Positions 19,213-28,549 of a stretch of DNA of 53,663 bases are shown here, piece by piece. The notes under the pieces were generated by a model. That model did no database searches. It was not told the origin of the DNA and saw nothing but the letters and a program-made list of their open reading frames with translations. Where the stretch lies: positions 1-53,663 of the forward strand of contig JAMOAB010000136.1 in the NCBI GenBank assembly GCA_023621995.1. Direction: 5' to 3'. A program made the position numbers and the translations under genes. The first letter of the stretch is position 1; each line of letters opens with the position of its first letter. Origin of the DNA: Bacillota bacterium. Lineage in GTDB: Bacteria; Bacillota; Clostridia; Caldicoprobacterales; Xylanivirgaceae.

Positions 19213-20652
19213 TCAATATCCCAGTTCCCTTGCCCGTCTTAAAATTTTTCCAGCTATGGGAGCTGCTACTCGCCCACCAGTCCCGCTATTTTCCACTAAT
19301 ACTGCAATTGCAAGTGTAGGATCTTCCGCCGGCGCAAAGCCGATAAACCACGCATGGGGAGAGATCTCTGATTCTTTGGTAGACTTAACTTCTGCAGTAC
19401 CTGTCTTTCCCCCTATGGTTAGTCCTTCAACACTGGCTCCTCTACCTGTACCTTCATTGACTACCCTTATCATCATCTCTTTCAAAGTTCTAGCAACCTC
19501 TTCTGTCATAACGTTGGAATATATCTTTGGCTCCATCTCCTTTTGAACACTGCCTCTGCGTCCAATGACGCTTTTGAGAAGTTTGGGCTCCATCATTACA
19601 CCATCGTTTGCTACAGCAGACGCCACCATAGCCATATGGAAGGGAGTGACTAGGGTTTTACCCTGTCCTATTGCAGTCCATCCAAGTTCTGCAGCCGATG
19701 TGTTCTTGTCAATATTTAGTTTGCTATCGTATATCATTATATCGGAGAATAAAAAGTTTTTATTAAATCCAAACTTCTCACTCTTCTCCAAGAGTCCCTT
19801 CCAGCCTACCTCATTACCTAGCATGGCAAAGGCTCCATTACATGAATATATCATGGCTCCAGTAAGATCTACCTCACCATGGGACTCCCCATTATAACAT
19901 GAGATGTCCTCATCGCCTACAGCTTGAATCCCTGCACAATTATATGTCCAGTTTTGCACATCTTCCATATATTCTAATACACTTGCAGCGGTCACCACTT
20001 TAAATATGGATCCTGGTGGATACAATCCTTGGGTAGATCTGTCCACAAGATTATCTCCTTCCAGATTTGATACATTATTTGGATCAAAAGAAGGCATACT
20101 AACCATAGCAAGAATTTCTCCCGTCTTGGGATTTAGGAGCACTACACTGCCCTTTCTGTTGCCTAAAAGACTACTTATATATTCTTCCAGCTGCATATCT
20201 ATGGTAAGGATGACATCATTGCCCCGCTCCTGTGGCAAAAAGGCCTTTTGGTATATACGCTCAAATATATTATTGTTATAGCCCATGAGATATTTTACGT
20301 ATAGCGCCTCTGCCCCTGCCCTTCCATATTCATTGTGATAGCCCACTACATGGGCAGCATATTGGGTGTTTTTACTATATTCTCTATAATAGCCATGTTT
20401 CACCTCACCTGTCTTTGAGTCTTTATAGCTGCCTTCCTTAGTGGTTGCAAGGAGTACCTTATTTCTATCCATCATATCACCGGCAATGATCTTGGGTTGA
20501 TCGCTACTCATTCGTACCCTTGTATTATAGGGACTTGAAAACCATCTATCGCCATAGAAGAATAGGGCATATCCCATATATCCGGCAAGAAGAAAGAACA
20601 TAATTACTAGCACTGTAAGGGCTATTTTTATATTATTTTTAAATCTATCCAT
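19213..20652 (-). CDS. Class B penicillin-binding protein (transpeptidase, PbpA-like)
   Basis: Cross-links peptidoglycan at the outer face of the membrane. 479 residues. One N-terminal transmembrane anchor (about 9-32), a short dimerisation-type region and the transpeptidase domain with the three penicillin-fold motifs: SxxK in PPGSIFK (catalytic Ser), SxN in SCNGAF, and KTG in GGKTGTAE. It begins 5 nt after the FtsW/RodA-type gene, the usual pairing of a SEDS glycosyltransferase with its cognate class B PBP. Whether the pair serves division, elongation or sporulation cannot be told from sequence alone. Confidence 0.94.
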   Translation of the reverse strand: MDRFKNNIKIALTVLVIMFFLLAGYMGYALFFYGDRWFSSPYNTRVRMSSDQPKIIAGDMMDRNKVLLATTKEGSYKDSKTGEVKHGYYREYSKNTQYAAHVVGYHNEYGRAGAEALYVKYLMGYNNNIFERIYQKAFLPQERGNDVILTIDMQLEEYISSLLGNRKGSVVLLNPKTGEILAMVSMPSFDPNNVSNLEGDNLVDRSTQGLYPPGSIFKVVTAASVLEYMEDVQNWTYNCAGIQAVGDEDISCYNGESHGEVDLTGAMIYSCNGAFAMLGNEVGWKGLLEKSEKFGFNKNFLFSDIMIYDSKLNIDKNTSAAELGWTAIGQGKTLVTPFHMAMVASAVANDGVMMEPKLLKSVIGRRGSVQKEMEPKIYSNVMTEEVARTLKEMMIRVVNEGTGRGASVEGLTIGGKTGTAEVKSTKESEISPHAWFIGFAPAEDPTLAIAVLVENSGTGGRVAAPIAGKILRRARELGY

Positions 20653-20657
20653 AATCT

Positions 20658-22037
20658 CTATTCATCCTCTCCTTCTCCATCGCCGGCATCATCCAATGAA
20701 GCCCTATATGTCTTTATTGCCACTCCCTCTATAATTCCTATCATGGCAAAACTTGTCACCATAGAACTTCCTCCATAGCTCACAAAGGGCATAGTGACCC
20801 CTGTAAGTGGTATGAGCTTGATTACTCCACCAATTATTATAAAGCTCTGTAATGATAGGGAAATGGTGGCTCCCATGGCTAATAACGAATCTAGAGGATT
20901 GCCTGCGTTCATGGCAATGTTAGCTCCCCTTATTGCTATCATTGCATAAAAGCCTATGACCATAAGCCCTACTAATATTCCCATCTCCTCGCAGATGGCA
21001 GCAAATATTAAATCAGTACGTGAGGCAGGAATGATATAGGGTATACCCAGACCTAGACCAGCACCTACTAGACCACCACTTCCAATTGCAATTAGGGCAT
21101 GGGCTATCTGATAGCCCTTGTCCTCAAAATTAGCCCAAGGGTTCTTCCAAGCTGCAACTCGTACCTTCACATGGCTAAACAAGTAATAGCTAAGTATGGC
21201 ACCACCTACCCCTGCCCCTCCAGCTGCAGCGGTTAGGAATACATCTGATGTGGCAATGGGATATATGAATATAAATAGGCCATAGTAGAGAAGAGCACCA
21301 CCTAAGTCCCTAGATAATACAAGGATCAGTACAGATATAACTGCAAATATGAATACTGGTAGGCGCTCTTTAAAACTTCTCTTTAGACTAAACTCTATTG
21401 CAAATACAAATACCAGTATTATTTTTACAAACTCTGACGGCTGAAAACCAAATTTTCTTCCAAGGAAGGGAATAGATACCCAATTTTTAGCCCCACCAAT
21501 GACTCTTCCAAATGCCAGTGGTAAAATTAGTAGACCTATACCAATGGTCATAAGGGGATATAAAAGCCGCCTCCCATCCCCTATGAGTGTTGTTACTATT
21601 ATAGACGCTACAAGTGCTATGCAGCCCAGTCCAAACCATTCTACCTGGCTCATGGCCTGAAGTGGACTTAGACGCTGTAACATTATAAGGCCTATTACCA
21701 CAAGTACATCTACTATGAGCATTAAAAAAGTATCCAACCCTTTGAAGACAAGACGGAGTAAAAAATATTGAAACAAAAATATTGCGGCTGCTAGCACTGC
21801 CAATACTATTACATCTAAGTCGATCGTAGTAGTTTCTCGAATTGACAGCAACCCTAGAGCAGAGAATATGAGTAGTACAATCATAAATGCTATATTGCCT
21901 CCACCCTGCCTTCTTACATCTTTATTTTGCCTTCTATACATAGTAGACCTGAGACATTGGAAGAAAATATATCCTATGAGAAATACATACCAATACCTCA
22001 ATGTCAATGAAAATATCTCATATTGTCTGTCCTGCAT
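20658..22037 (-). CDS. SEDS-family peptidoglycan glycosyltransferase (FtsW/RodA/SpoVE type)
   Basis: Polymerises lipid II into glycan strands. About 459 residues with roughly 12 membrane helices. Family motifs: GGAKNWVSI, FQPSEFVKI, SRDLGGALLYYGLF, the large-loop acidic and Gly-rich portion GYQIAHALIAIGSGG, and VTMPFVSYGGSSMV near the end. An earlier in-frame ATG (22088) would overlap fhs by 32 nt; the ATG at 22037 has GGAAGGG upstream and is preferred. The N-terminal extension of about 110 residues adds helices beyond the classic ten. It works with the adjacent PBP. Confidence 0.93.
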   Translation of the reverse strand: MQDRQYEIFSLTLRYWYVFLIGYIFFQCLRSTMYRRQNKDVRRQGGGNIAFMIVLLIFSALGLLSIRETTTIDLDVIVLAVLAAAIFLFQYFLLRLVFKGLDTFLMLIVDVLVVIGLIMLQRLSPLQAMSQVEWFGLGCIALVASIIVTTLIGDGRRLLYPLMTIGIGLLILPLAFGRVIGGAKNWVSIPFLGRKFGFQPSEFVKIILVFVFAIEFSLKRSFKERLPVFIFAVISVLILVLSRDLGGALLYYGLFIFIYPIATSDVFLTAAAGGAGVGGAILSYYLFSHVKVRVAAWKNPWANFEDKGYQIAHALIAIGSGGLVGAGLGLGIPYIIPASRTDLIFAAICEEMGILVGLMVIGFYAMIAIRGANIAMNAGNPLDSLLAMGATISLSLQSFIIIGGVIKLIPLTGVTMPFVSYGGSSMVTSFAMIGIIEGVAIKTYRASLDDAGDGEGEDE

Positions 22038-22056
22038 TAATTCACTGCCCTTCCTA

Positions 22057-23745
22057 TTAGAATAGCCCTGAAATTCTGCCTTTGCCATCCACGTCTATAT
22101 TTTGAGCAGCAGGTGTCTTAGGTAGACCAGGCATGGTCATTATATTGCCTGTAAGTACTACTATAAAGCCGGCGCCAGCAGATACCTTCACACTCCTTAC
22201 TCCTATCTTAAAATCTTTAGGCCGTCCTAATTTTTTAGAATCATCGGATAGGGAATACTGGGTCTTTGCCATACATACAGGGAGATTCCCAAATCCGTTT
22301 TTCTCTAGTCTAGCTATCTCCCTCTTAGCTGCTGGGGTAAATTCTACTCCATCGGCTCCATATACCTCTCGTGCTATCTTGCCTATCTTATCTACTATGG
22401 GTAACTTCTCGTCATATAAGTAGTCAAAGGAGCTATTATCTTCCTCTGTAAGTCTCAGAACTTCTTCTGCAAGGGCAACTCCTCCTCTGCCACCTTGTGC
22501 CCATACATCTGCCATAACTGCCTTTACCCCATATTCCATACATCTTCTCTCCACAAGCTCAATCTCCTCTTTGGTGTCAGTAGGAAATTTATTTATGGCA
22601 ACTACAGCCGGGAGTCCAAATTTTTGGGTTATATTCTCTATGTGTTTTAATAGATTAGGTATACCCCTATCTAAGGCATCCAAATTTTCTACAGACAGCC
22701 CTGCCTTCTCTACACCACCATGGTGTTTAAGTGCCCTTATGGTTGCGACTATTACAACTGCCGATGGTCTTAATTCGCCAGCCCTACATTTTATATCGAA
22801 AAACTTCTCTGCACCAAGATCTGCACCAAAGCCTGCCTCTGTCACAACATAGTCTGAGAGCTTAAGTGCAAGGCGAGTAGCCATGAGACTGTTACAGCCA
22901 TGGGCAATATTTGCAAAGGGCCCACCATGTATTATGGCTGGAGTCTGCTCTAGTGTCTGTACCAGATTGGGCTTTATAGCATCCTTTAAGAGGGCGGTCA
23001 TTGCACCCTCAGCCTGTAGATCGCTTGCCCTAACGGGTTCATCATCATATGTATAGCCGATTACAATTTTTCCAAGCCGCTCCTTTAGGTCTTCAATATC
23101 TCGTGCCAAACACAGTATTGCCATTACCTCAGATGCAACGGTAATATCAAAACCATCCTCCCTTGGCACACCATTTGTCCGGCCACCTAGTCCACACACA
23201 ATAGATCGTAGCTGTCTATCGTTCATGTCTACACAGCGTTTCCATGTTATCTTTCTAGTATCTATACCAAGTTCATTTCCTTGATGTATATGGTTGTCTA
23301 TCATTGCAGCTAAGAGATTATTGGCTGCACCTATGGCATGGATGTCGCCGGTAAAATGCAGGTTTATGTCTTCCATGGGTATGACCTGGGCATATCCACC
23401 ACCTGCGGCTCCGCCCTTTATACCAAATACTGGGCCTAGCGAAGGTTCCCTCAATGCAACTATGGTCTTCTTTCCCAGACTATGGAGGGCATCTGCAAGC
23501 CCTACTGACATAGTTGTCTTTCCCTCACCAGAGGGAGTAGGGGTTATTGCAGTGACTAGTATAAGCTTCCCGTCTTCCCTGTCCTTAGTCTTTTCTACTA
23601 GATCATAGCTGAGTTTTGCCTTATACCTTCCATATAATTCTAAATCTTCCTCATCTATGCCTATGTTCTTTGCAATATCGACTATGGTAGCCGGTTCCAC
23701 ACTCTGTGCAATTTCAATATCAGTCCTATATTCCACTTTCATCAT
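22057..23745 (-). CDS. fhs: Formate-tetrahydrofolate ligase
   Basis: Makes 10-formyl-THF from formate, THF and ATP; feeds purine and one-carbon metabolism and is part of the methyl branch of the Wood-Ljungdahl pathway in acetogens. 562 residues, full length. The P-loop is TPSGEGKTT, followed by [36 protein letters not shown] and the MTMPGLP segment near the C-terminus. The gene stands alone here (no folD, metF or acs nearby), so it does not by itself show acetogenesis. A hairpin-forming leader (23764-23795) precedes the SD. Confidence 0.97.
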   Translation of the reverse strand: MMKVEYRTDIEIAQSVEPATIVDIAKNIGIDEEDLELYGRYKAKLSYDLVEKTKDREDGKLILVTAITPTPSGEGKTTMSVGLADALHSLGKKTIVALREPSLGPVFGIKGGAAGGGYAQVIPMEDINLHFTGDIHAIGAANNLLAAMIDNHIHQGNELGIDTRKITWKRCVDMNDRQLRSIVCGLGGRTNGVPREDGFDITVASEVMAILCLARDIEDLKERLGKIVIGYTYDDEPVRASDLQAEGAMTALLKDAIKPNLVQTLEQTPAIIHGGPFANIAHGCNSLMATRLALKLSDYVVTEAGFGADLGAEKFFDIKCRAGELRPSAVVIVATIRALKHHGGVEKAGLSVENLDALDRGIPNLLKHIENITQKFGLPAVVAINKFPTDTKEEIELVERRCMEYGVKAVMADVWAQGGRGGVALAEEVLRLTEEDNSSFDYLYDEKLPIVDKIGKIAREVYGADGVEFTPAAKREIARLEKNGFGNLPVCMAKTQYSLSDDSKKLGRPKDFKIGVRSVKVSAGAGFIVVLTGNIMTMPGLPKTPAAQNIDVDGKGRISGLF

Positions 23746-23763
23746 CCCTTTATTAATATTATG

Positions 23764-23795
23764 TTAAGGAGCAATAGCTTATAATAGCTCCCTAA
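23764..23795 (-). other. Leader hairpin upstream of fhs
   Basis: Complementary GGAGC/GCTCC arms (23768-23772 and 23787-23791), extendable with A/T pairs, lie 20-50 nt before the fhs start. A TATAAT hexamer lies about 55 nt further upstream without a good -35. No riboswitch class recognised; it may only affect mRNA stability. Confidence 0.35.
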
Positions 23796-23887
23796 AACTA
23801 ACTTAACTGTAAGTTTTTAATCCATATATTCTTATTAATTGTATTATAGCATAAAAGAATTTAAAAGTTTACATCAAACTGAAATGG

Positions 23888-23926
23888 AAAAAACAGCCCC
23901 TGTAATATTTGCTATATTACAGGGGC
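23888..23926 (-). terminator. Terminator of the tRNA-Arg transcript
   Basis: 13-bp perfect stem (23896-23908 and 23914-23926) with a 5-nt loop, followed on the minus strand by six T. It starts 2 nt after the tRNA CCA end. Confidence 0.92.
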
Positions 23927-23928
23927 CT

Positions 23929-24005
23929 TGGTGCGACTGGCGGGATTCGAACCCACGGCCTTTCGGTTCGGAGCCGAACACTCTATCCAACTGAGCTACA
24001 GCCGC
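23929..24005 (-). tRNA. tRNA-Arg (anticodon CCG)
   Basis: 77 nt including an encoded CCA. Acceptor arm GCGGCTG/CAGTCGC (one G-U), D-arm GCTCAGTTGGATAGAG, anticodon stem TTCGG/CCGAA around loop CTCCGAA with anticodon CCG reading CGG, and T-loop GGTTCGAATCC. Discriminator base A. Confidence 0.96.
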
Positions 24006-24020
24006 ATAACAATACATAGT

Positions 24021-24049
24021 ATTATAGAATAAAATTAAAGTAAAATCAA
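24021..24049 (-). promoter_or_regulatory. Promoter of tRNA-Arg
   Basis: Minus strand TTGATT (24044-24049), 17-nt spacer, TATAAT (24021-24026), 15 nt before the mature tRNA 5' end. Confidence 0.8.
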
Positions 24050-24204
24050 CTAAATTTTATTTTCACTCTATTTCAATAGCATATTGTACACTACAAATAT
24101 GTCAAATTAGCAATTATAGTATGGACAAATTTTGCCATATATGCATAAAAGAATGTAATATATTTATGAAATATGTCTAATTTGTAAAAAAACCACTAAA
24201 TATG

Positions 24205-24233
24205 TTTCCAATTATCCGGTTAAATGTTATAAT
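24205..24233 (+). promoter_or_regulatory. Probable promoter of the receiver-domain gene
   Basis: TTTCCA (24205-24210), 17-nt spacer, TATAAT (24228-24233), 46 nt before the chosen start codon. The rest of 24050-24204 is AT-rich with no recognisable element. Confidence 0.5.
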
Positions 24234-24278
24234 CAATTATAATATAATATTTAGATATGTTAAAAGGGGATGATGGCA

Positions 24279-24677
24279 ATGATTCTACGTGTTCTTATGG
24301 TAGATAATAGCTATCAAGCACGTCGTGATATAGATAGAAAAGTAAATTGGGTAGAGAATGACTTTGAATTGGTGGGAGAGGCAAACAATGGAGAAGAGGC
24401 CCTTGCATTGCTACCACATGTAGCTCCCCATGTAATCTTTACCGAAATTAGAATGCCAATTATGGATGGCATAACCTTTATAGAAACAGCTAAAAAACGC
24501 TGGCCTAATATAAAATATGTAATTGTAAGCAATTATGACAACTTCGACTATCTTCGTCAAGCTATGAAGGTAGGTGCCTATGATTATATATTAAAACCTG
24601 TCAAGGTAGATGAGATAAACCAAGTGCTCATGCGGGCCAAAATAGAGATTGAGACAGGAGTAAGAAGATTCTTTTAA
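24279..24677 (+). CDS. Stand-alone response-regulator receiver domain with Asp-to-Glu phosphosite
   Basis: 132 residues forming one CheY-like receiver and nothing else; the AraC-type DNA-binding domain usual for its YesN-like relatives is absent and a terminator follows at once. Sequence: LMVDNSYQ at 7-14, where the usual acidic pair is D9-N10; FTEIRMP at 54-60, where the phospho-acceptor Asp is replaced by E56; S84 and K107 (LKPVK) are kept. Glu at that site often mimics the phosphorylated state, and loss of the second acidic residue weakens Mg binding, so this is probably a phosphorylation-independent pseudo-receiver. AAAAGGGG is 9 nt before the ATG at 24279; two in-frame ATGs upstream abut the SD. 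No histidine kinase is adjacent. Confidence 0.85.
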   Translation: MILRVLMVDNSYQARRDIDRKVNWVENDFELVGEANNGEEALALLPHVAPHVIFTEIRMPIMDGITFIETAKKRWPNIKYVIVSNYDNFDYLRQAMKVGAYDYILKPVKVDEINQVLMRAKIEIETGVRRFF

Positions 24678-24681
24678 AAGG

Positions 24682-24716
24682 GTGCTGTGGCTTTTAATCT
24701 ACAGCACTCTTTTTAT
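24682..24716. terminator. Bidirectional terminator between receiver gene and DUF2225 gene
   Basis: GTGCTGT/ACAGCAC stem (24682-24688 and 24701-24707) with a 12-nt loop. T-run on the plus side after TC, and TTTTAAAAG on the minus side. The stop of the minus-strand gene lies in the loop. Confidence 0.8.
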
Positions 24717-25388
24717 ATCTTCCCTAATATCTTGCCATCTATCTCGTATCATTGCCATTTTACTAGCACTCACCTCTGGGGCATTTGTAAGTTTTGTAAT
24801 GGCAATATTAAACCATTTAGAAGCACTTTCGTACTCTCCCAACCTATAATTTAGCTCCCCTAAAAGATATAGGACAGTACCTATGTCCATGGATTTCTCC
24901 CCACTAAAGTCTTCCAATTGATATGCTTTCTCGTATAATTTAACCGACCATCTCATGAATCGAAGCTCTTCATCCTTATCACCTTTCATACGATAGAGCC
25001 AACAGAGTCTAAGACATAGACCTGCCAGCCTACTGTGTTTAGCCCCGGTAATTTCGCCACTTGTAATAGCCATCTTAAAGGTCTCTATTGCCTGGTCCAT
25101 GTCCCTTACACCGCCAAAATCTCTCCTTATCCATTTAGACGAGATCTCTTTTTTAAATTGATCTGCCTTTTCATCCATAATACTATGGGTATAACTATCG
25201 GAAAATGCAAATCCACATTCTGGACATACATTTATCTCGTAAAAATATGGATTTATGTCTTTATAATAAGTACAAAAATCAGTATCTCTATCAGTCATAC
25301 GTAGTTTAGTAGTTTTGACCTTTGTCGTATTGAATTTTGTTTGGCAAAGGGGGCAGACAATACCTTTTACCATTAAATACTCATCCAC
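24699..25388 (-). CDS. DUF2225 family protein (zinc-ribbon plus TPR-like helices)
   Basis: About 229 residues, unknown function. The N-terminus has two CxxC pairs (CPLC near residue 12 and CPECG near 54), a probable structural zinc site. The C-terminal two-thirds is alpha-helical with TPR-like repeats (for example LGELNYRLGEYESASKWFNIAI). A GTG at 25388 has AGGGGG 7 nt upstream; a TTG (25406) and an ATG (25373) are alternatives. It is the third gene after cdaA and cdaR, where Bacillus has glmM. Confidence 0.82.
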   Translation of the reverse strand: MDEYLMVKGIVCPLCQTKFNTTKVKTTKLRMTDRDTDFCTYYKDINPYFYEINVCPECGFAFSDSYTHSIMDEKADQFKKEISSKWIRRDFGGVRDMDQAIETFKMAITSGEITGAKHSRLAGLCLRLCWLYRMKGDKDEELRFMRWSVKLYEKAYQLEDFSGEKSMDIGTVLYLLGELNYRLGEYESASKWFNIAITKLTNAPEVSASKMAMIRDRWQDIREDIKRVL

Positions 25389-25411
25389 TTTGAATCCCCC
25401 TATCAATGTTT

Positions 25412-26626
25412 TTATCTTATGTTGACCTGCACTTCCTGTGGTTCTATAGAGAGTACTTCTATTCCCTCTGGTGCATTGACCCTAAGTGGAAAACTCTTTT
25501 CGCCCCTTGAAACTCCCTTAAGATCTACATATACCTTAATCATATCATCTTCAACATTGTCCATGACAGCTTTATCGCCTTTTAATACCAGATCTACATG
25601 GTTGGTAGAGAGCTCTACCCTCCTATCTAAGCCTAGGTTTTCCACATCTATCTTCTTCCCTGATAGTTGCTCTTCCACTTCTATCGGTCTTATGCGTACT
25701 ACCACATTGACCTCAGACGGTTGCGTTGGATCTAGATATATATCTTCATATTTTTGTAATTTTACAGTCCGTTTAACATCTGCCTTTATACCTTCTATAT
25801 CTACAATCTCGGTCTTTATAGATTCCATCTCCTCAAGTAAAGCTTCGCTTCCACTTACCGTCATATCCTTTGGCTGTACTTCTATCTCCGAGACTTCATA
25901 TCCATCTGCAGGCTTCCCAGAGACAGCCACCTCAACCGGTAATATTTTTTTAGGGTATATGGGGACAGTCACTATGGCAAACTCTTGATATAGTGATAAA
26001 AATCTAGACTTTATAGGCTGTCCATTCTCATCAAGAAGCTTTATTGGCAATGACTGTTCTATTGTAGCCTTACTATCCTTGAGATCTAGAGATACCTTAC
26101 CCATTACCACCTTATCTACTATGGACTGGGGACCTGAGACTTCAACCTTATCAGGTTTTAAAGTGTAGGGCTGGACCTGATATCCCGACGCCTCCTTACC
26201 CTTTATATCTACCTCAACAGGTACTTTCTTAGAAGTTATCCTATCTACAACAACTGTACGCTCTGGCTGTTTTTCTAAGCGTACACCCATGGGAATACCT
26301 TCTATTTCTATTTGTACCTTCTGTTCTCCTGGTTTATCTATATCTGAAAGATCTATAAAACCTTTAAGCTTTTCAGTTTCTATTCTGTCTAAGTCCCTTG
26401 TTCTACCCTTGAGACGAATTGTCACCGATTCTTCTATATCATATACAAGACTTAGGCCCTGAACACTTAATTGTGACTCATTTCGCATTCTAACAGGTAT
26501 ATCCCCATAACTCCTACTAAATTCAGGATTTTGCTCACCTATGGCTACAAACCAGAGAATTATTGCAAACACTATAGATACAATTTTGGCAGGCATATTC
26601 TTTATCTTTCCACCACTTCTACTCAT
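25412..26626 (-). CDS. cdaR: CdaR (YbbR-domain regulator of the c-di-AMP cyclase)
   Basis: About 404 residues. One N-terminal transmembrane helix (residues about 12-30, IVSIVFAIILWFVAIG) followed by extracellular YbbR repeats, each with a VxVSG-like strand and a Vxxx(V/I)xxIDLSD-type element; four are discernible. CdaR binds and modulates CdaA at the membrane. The start is the ATG at 26626 with GGAGGG 6 nt upstream; it overlaps the end of cdaA. The overlap and pairing are conserved across Firmicutes. Confidence 0.94.
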   Translation of the reverse strand: MSRSGGKIKNMPAKIVSIVFAIILWFVAIGEQNPEFSRSYGDIPVRMRNESQLSVQGLSLVYDIEESVTIRLKGRTRDLDRIETEKLKGFIDLSDIDKPGEQKVQIEIEGIPMGVRLEKQPERTVVVDRITSKKVPVEVDIKGKEASGYQVQPYTLKPDKVEVSGPQSIVDKVVMGKVSLDLKDSKATIEQSLPIKLLDENGQPIKSRFLSLYQEFAIVTVPIYPKKILPVEVAVSGKPADGYEVSEIEVQPKDMTVSGSEALLEEMESIKTEIVDIEGIKADVKRTVKLQKYEDIYLDPTQPSEVNVVVRIRPIEVEEQLSGKKIDVENLGLDRRVELSTNHVDLVLKGDKAVMDNVEDDMIKVYVDLKGVSRGEKSFPLRVNAPEGIEVLSIEPQEVQVNIR

Positions 26627-27470
26627 CTTTTGCCCTCCAGTTTTTAAAGTTAAAGGTTCGAGGCTCTGACTCTTGACCATATATATTCCTTAGAATATCA
26701 CCCAATGTCTTAGTATCCAAATACCTGGTAAGTTTTCCATCATCAGCCATGGAAATGACACCTGTCTCCTCTGACACAACTATGGCTATAGCATCAGATT
26801 TTTCTGTTATACCTATAGCCGCTCTGTGACGAGTACCTAGCTGCTTATTTATATTAGGGTTTTGCGTAAGGGGAAGAAAACAACCTGCAGCTGCTATACG
26901 GTCTCCCCTCAGTACTACTGCTCCATCATGAAGGGGGGTATTGGGAACGAAAATGTTCTCTATGAGCTGCTGAGTTAGCTGGGCATCTAACTTTACGCCT
27001 GTCTCTATAACATCATTTATTCCTGTTTGCCTCTCTATCACCATCAACGCACCTATCTTGTCCTTTGCCATATTCTGTACCGCTCTAGTTATATGCCCTA
27101 CAACAGCCTCTATATCCTCTTCATCTTGAGTAAATATAGCCTTTTCAAATATTCTTCCTCTACCTATCTGTTCTAATGCGCGCCTAAGTTCAGGTTGAAA
27201 GACAATTAATAGCGCTATAACACCAACTGTGGCCGTGTTTCTCAATATCCAATAGACAGTGTTTAGTTTAAGTGCTCCACTTAACCATGTAATTATAAGT
27301 AGGGTCGCCAAACCCTTTAAAACTTGCTCTGCTTGCGTCTTTTGTATAAGAAGTATAAGACGATATAATACATAGGCAACTATGGCTATATCTACTGCAT
27401 GCCATATAACGTAAGGAAATTGAATATAGGGCTGCATAGAATAAATTAAATCAGATAGCCGACGCAGCAT
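26619..27470 (-). CDS. cdaA: Diadenylate cyclase CdaA (DacA)
   Basis: Synthesises c-di-AMP from two ATP at the membrane; the messenger controls potassium and osmolyte balance and wall homeostasis. About 283 residues. Three N-terminal membrane helices (about 20-85), then the DAC domain with the catalytic DGA motif in PLHDGAVV and the RHR motif in GTRHRAAIG. The start at 27470 has AGGGGG 7 nt upstream; a longer frame exists to 27494. A promoter sits at 27502-27530. It heads cdaA-cdaR-DUF2225. Confidence 0.95.
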   Translation of the reverse strand: MLRRLSDLIYSMQPYIQFPYVIWHAVDIAIVAYVLYRLILLIQKTQAEQVLKGLATLLIITWLSGALKLNTVYWILRNTATVGVIALLIVFQPELRRALEQIGRGRIFEKAIFTQDEEDIEAVVGHITRAVQNMAKDKIGALMVIERQTGINDVIETGVKLDAQLTQQLIENIFVPNTPLHDGAVVLRGDRIAAAGCFLPLTQNPNINKQLGTRHRAAIGITEKSDAIAIVVSEETGVISMADDGKLTRYLDTKTLGDILRNIYGQESEPRTFNFKNWRAKDE

Positions 27471-27501
27471 CCGTTCACCCCCTAAAGTAATCAATAAATA
27501 T

Positions 27502-27530
27502 ATTATATACTATATCGGCTACATAGTGAA
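27502..27530 (-). promoter_or_regulatory. Probable promoter of the cdaA operon
   Basis: Minus strand TTCACT (27525-27530), 17-nt spacer, TATAAT (27502-27507), about 32 nt before the cdaA ATG. Confidence 0.55.
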
Positions 27531-27558
27531 CTATCTATATACACATAAAATAGATAAA

Positions 27559-28533
27559 TCAATAGTGAATTTTTATCAGATGGCCACATTTACTACATCG
27601 GCCATTTTGTATACCTATAACTCTTGTCCTATATCCTCGCTCTATAAGAAGATTTTTACATGATGGACAGTAGGTATTGTTGTCTATACCCATAAGATTT
27701 CCTATATATACAAATGATAAGTAGTCTTTAGCTATATCATTGAGCTTTAACATAGTCTCCCTCGGTGTAGCCTCCACAGATAACTTATAGTTTGGATAGT
27801 ATCTTGATATATGTAGGGGTATTGCTGTGTCGATCTTAGATAGCCACTTAGCCAAGTACTCCATCTCATAAGGGGCGTCATTTAACCCACCTATTATAAG
27901 ACTTGTTATCTCTATATGACATGCAGATGCACTCATCTTCACAGTATCCTTTACAGGTGAGAGGTCTCCTTTGCATATATCTCTATAAAAGTCATTGTTG
28001 AATGCCTTTACATCTATATTCATAGCATCTATATAGGGAAGAAGCTTCTCTAATGGTTCTCTGTTTATAAAACCATTGGTTATTAAGACGTTTTTTAAAC
28101 CCTTATCCCTTGCAAGTTTTACAGTGTCATATACATATTCATACCATATGATGGGTTCATTGTATGTATAAGCAATGCCTATGGCTCCTAAATTTAATGC
28201 CCTCTCAACTAACCTTTCTGGTGAAATATATACAGTGTGTTGCTCCTTATGGGCAATATGCCAGTTTTGACAAAACTCACAACGTAAATTACACCATAAA
28301 CTCCCTATGGACAATACGTCAGTACCTGGATAAAAGTGGTATAATGGCTTTTTTTCCATGGGATCCAGGGCAATTGACGATACCCTGCCATAACCCTCTG
28401 CCACTAAAATCCCGCCCCTATTCCTCCGCTGTCTACAGATCCCTGTGCATCCTTCACTTATAATACAACCATGGGGACACAGATTGCACCTTACACCCTT
28501 TTCATGTGTTTCATAAAATAGTCCTTCCCTCAC
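27559..28533 (-). CDS. amrS: AmmeMemoRadiSam system radical SAM enzyme
   Basis: 324-residue radical SAM protein. The [4Fe-4S] motif CNLRCEFC (CxxxCxxC) is at about residues 81-88, followed by QNWHIAH. The N-terminus has an extra cysteine set (CNLCPHGC, CTGIC) and the C-terminus a zinc-ribbon-like pair (CPSC, CSKCGH), the combination of the AmmeMemoRadiSam radical SAM family, formerly called pyruvate-formate-lyase-activating-like. Its start is a GTG 16 nt after the stop of the fused A/B partner, so the two form an operon. The reaction is unknown; the system recurs in anaerobic bacteria and archaea. Confidence 0.9.
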   Translation of the reverse strand: MREGLFYETHEKGVRCNLCPHGCIISEGCTGICRQRRNRGGILVAEGYGRVSSIALDPMEKKPLYHFYPGTDVLSIGSLWCNLRCEFCQNWHIAHKEQHTVYISPERLVERALNLGAIGIAYTYNEPIIWYEYVYDTVKLARDKGLKNVLITNGFINREPLEKLLPYIDAMNIDVKAFNNDFYRDICKGDLSPVKDTVKMSASACHIEITSLIIGGLNDAPYEMEYLAKWLSKIDTAIPLHISRYYPNYKLSVEATPRETMLKLNDIAKDYLSFVYIGNLMGIDNNTYCPSCKNLLIERGYRTRVIGIQNGRCSKCGHLIKIHY

Positions 28534-28549
28534 ATATAGTCACCTACCA

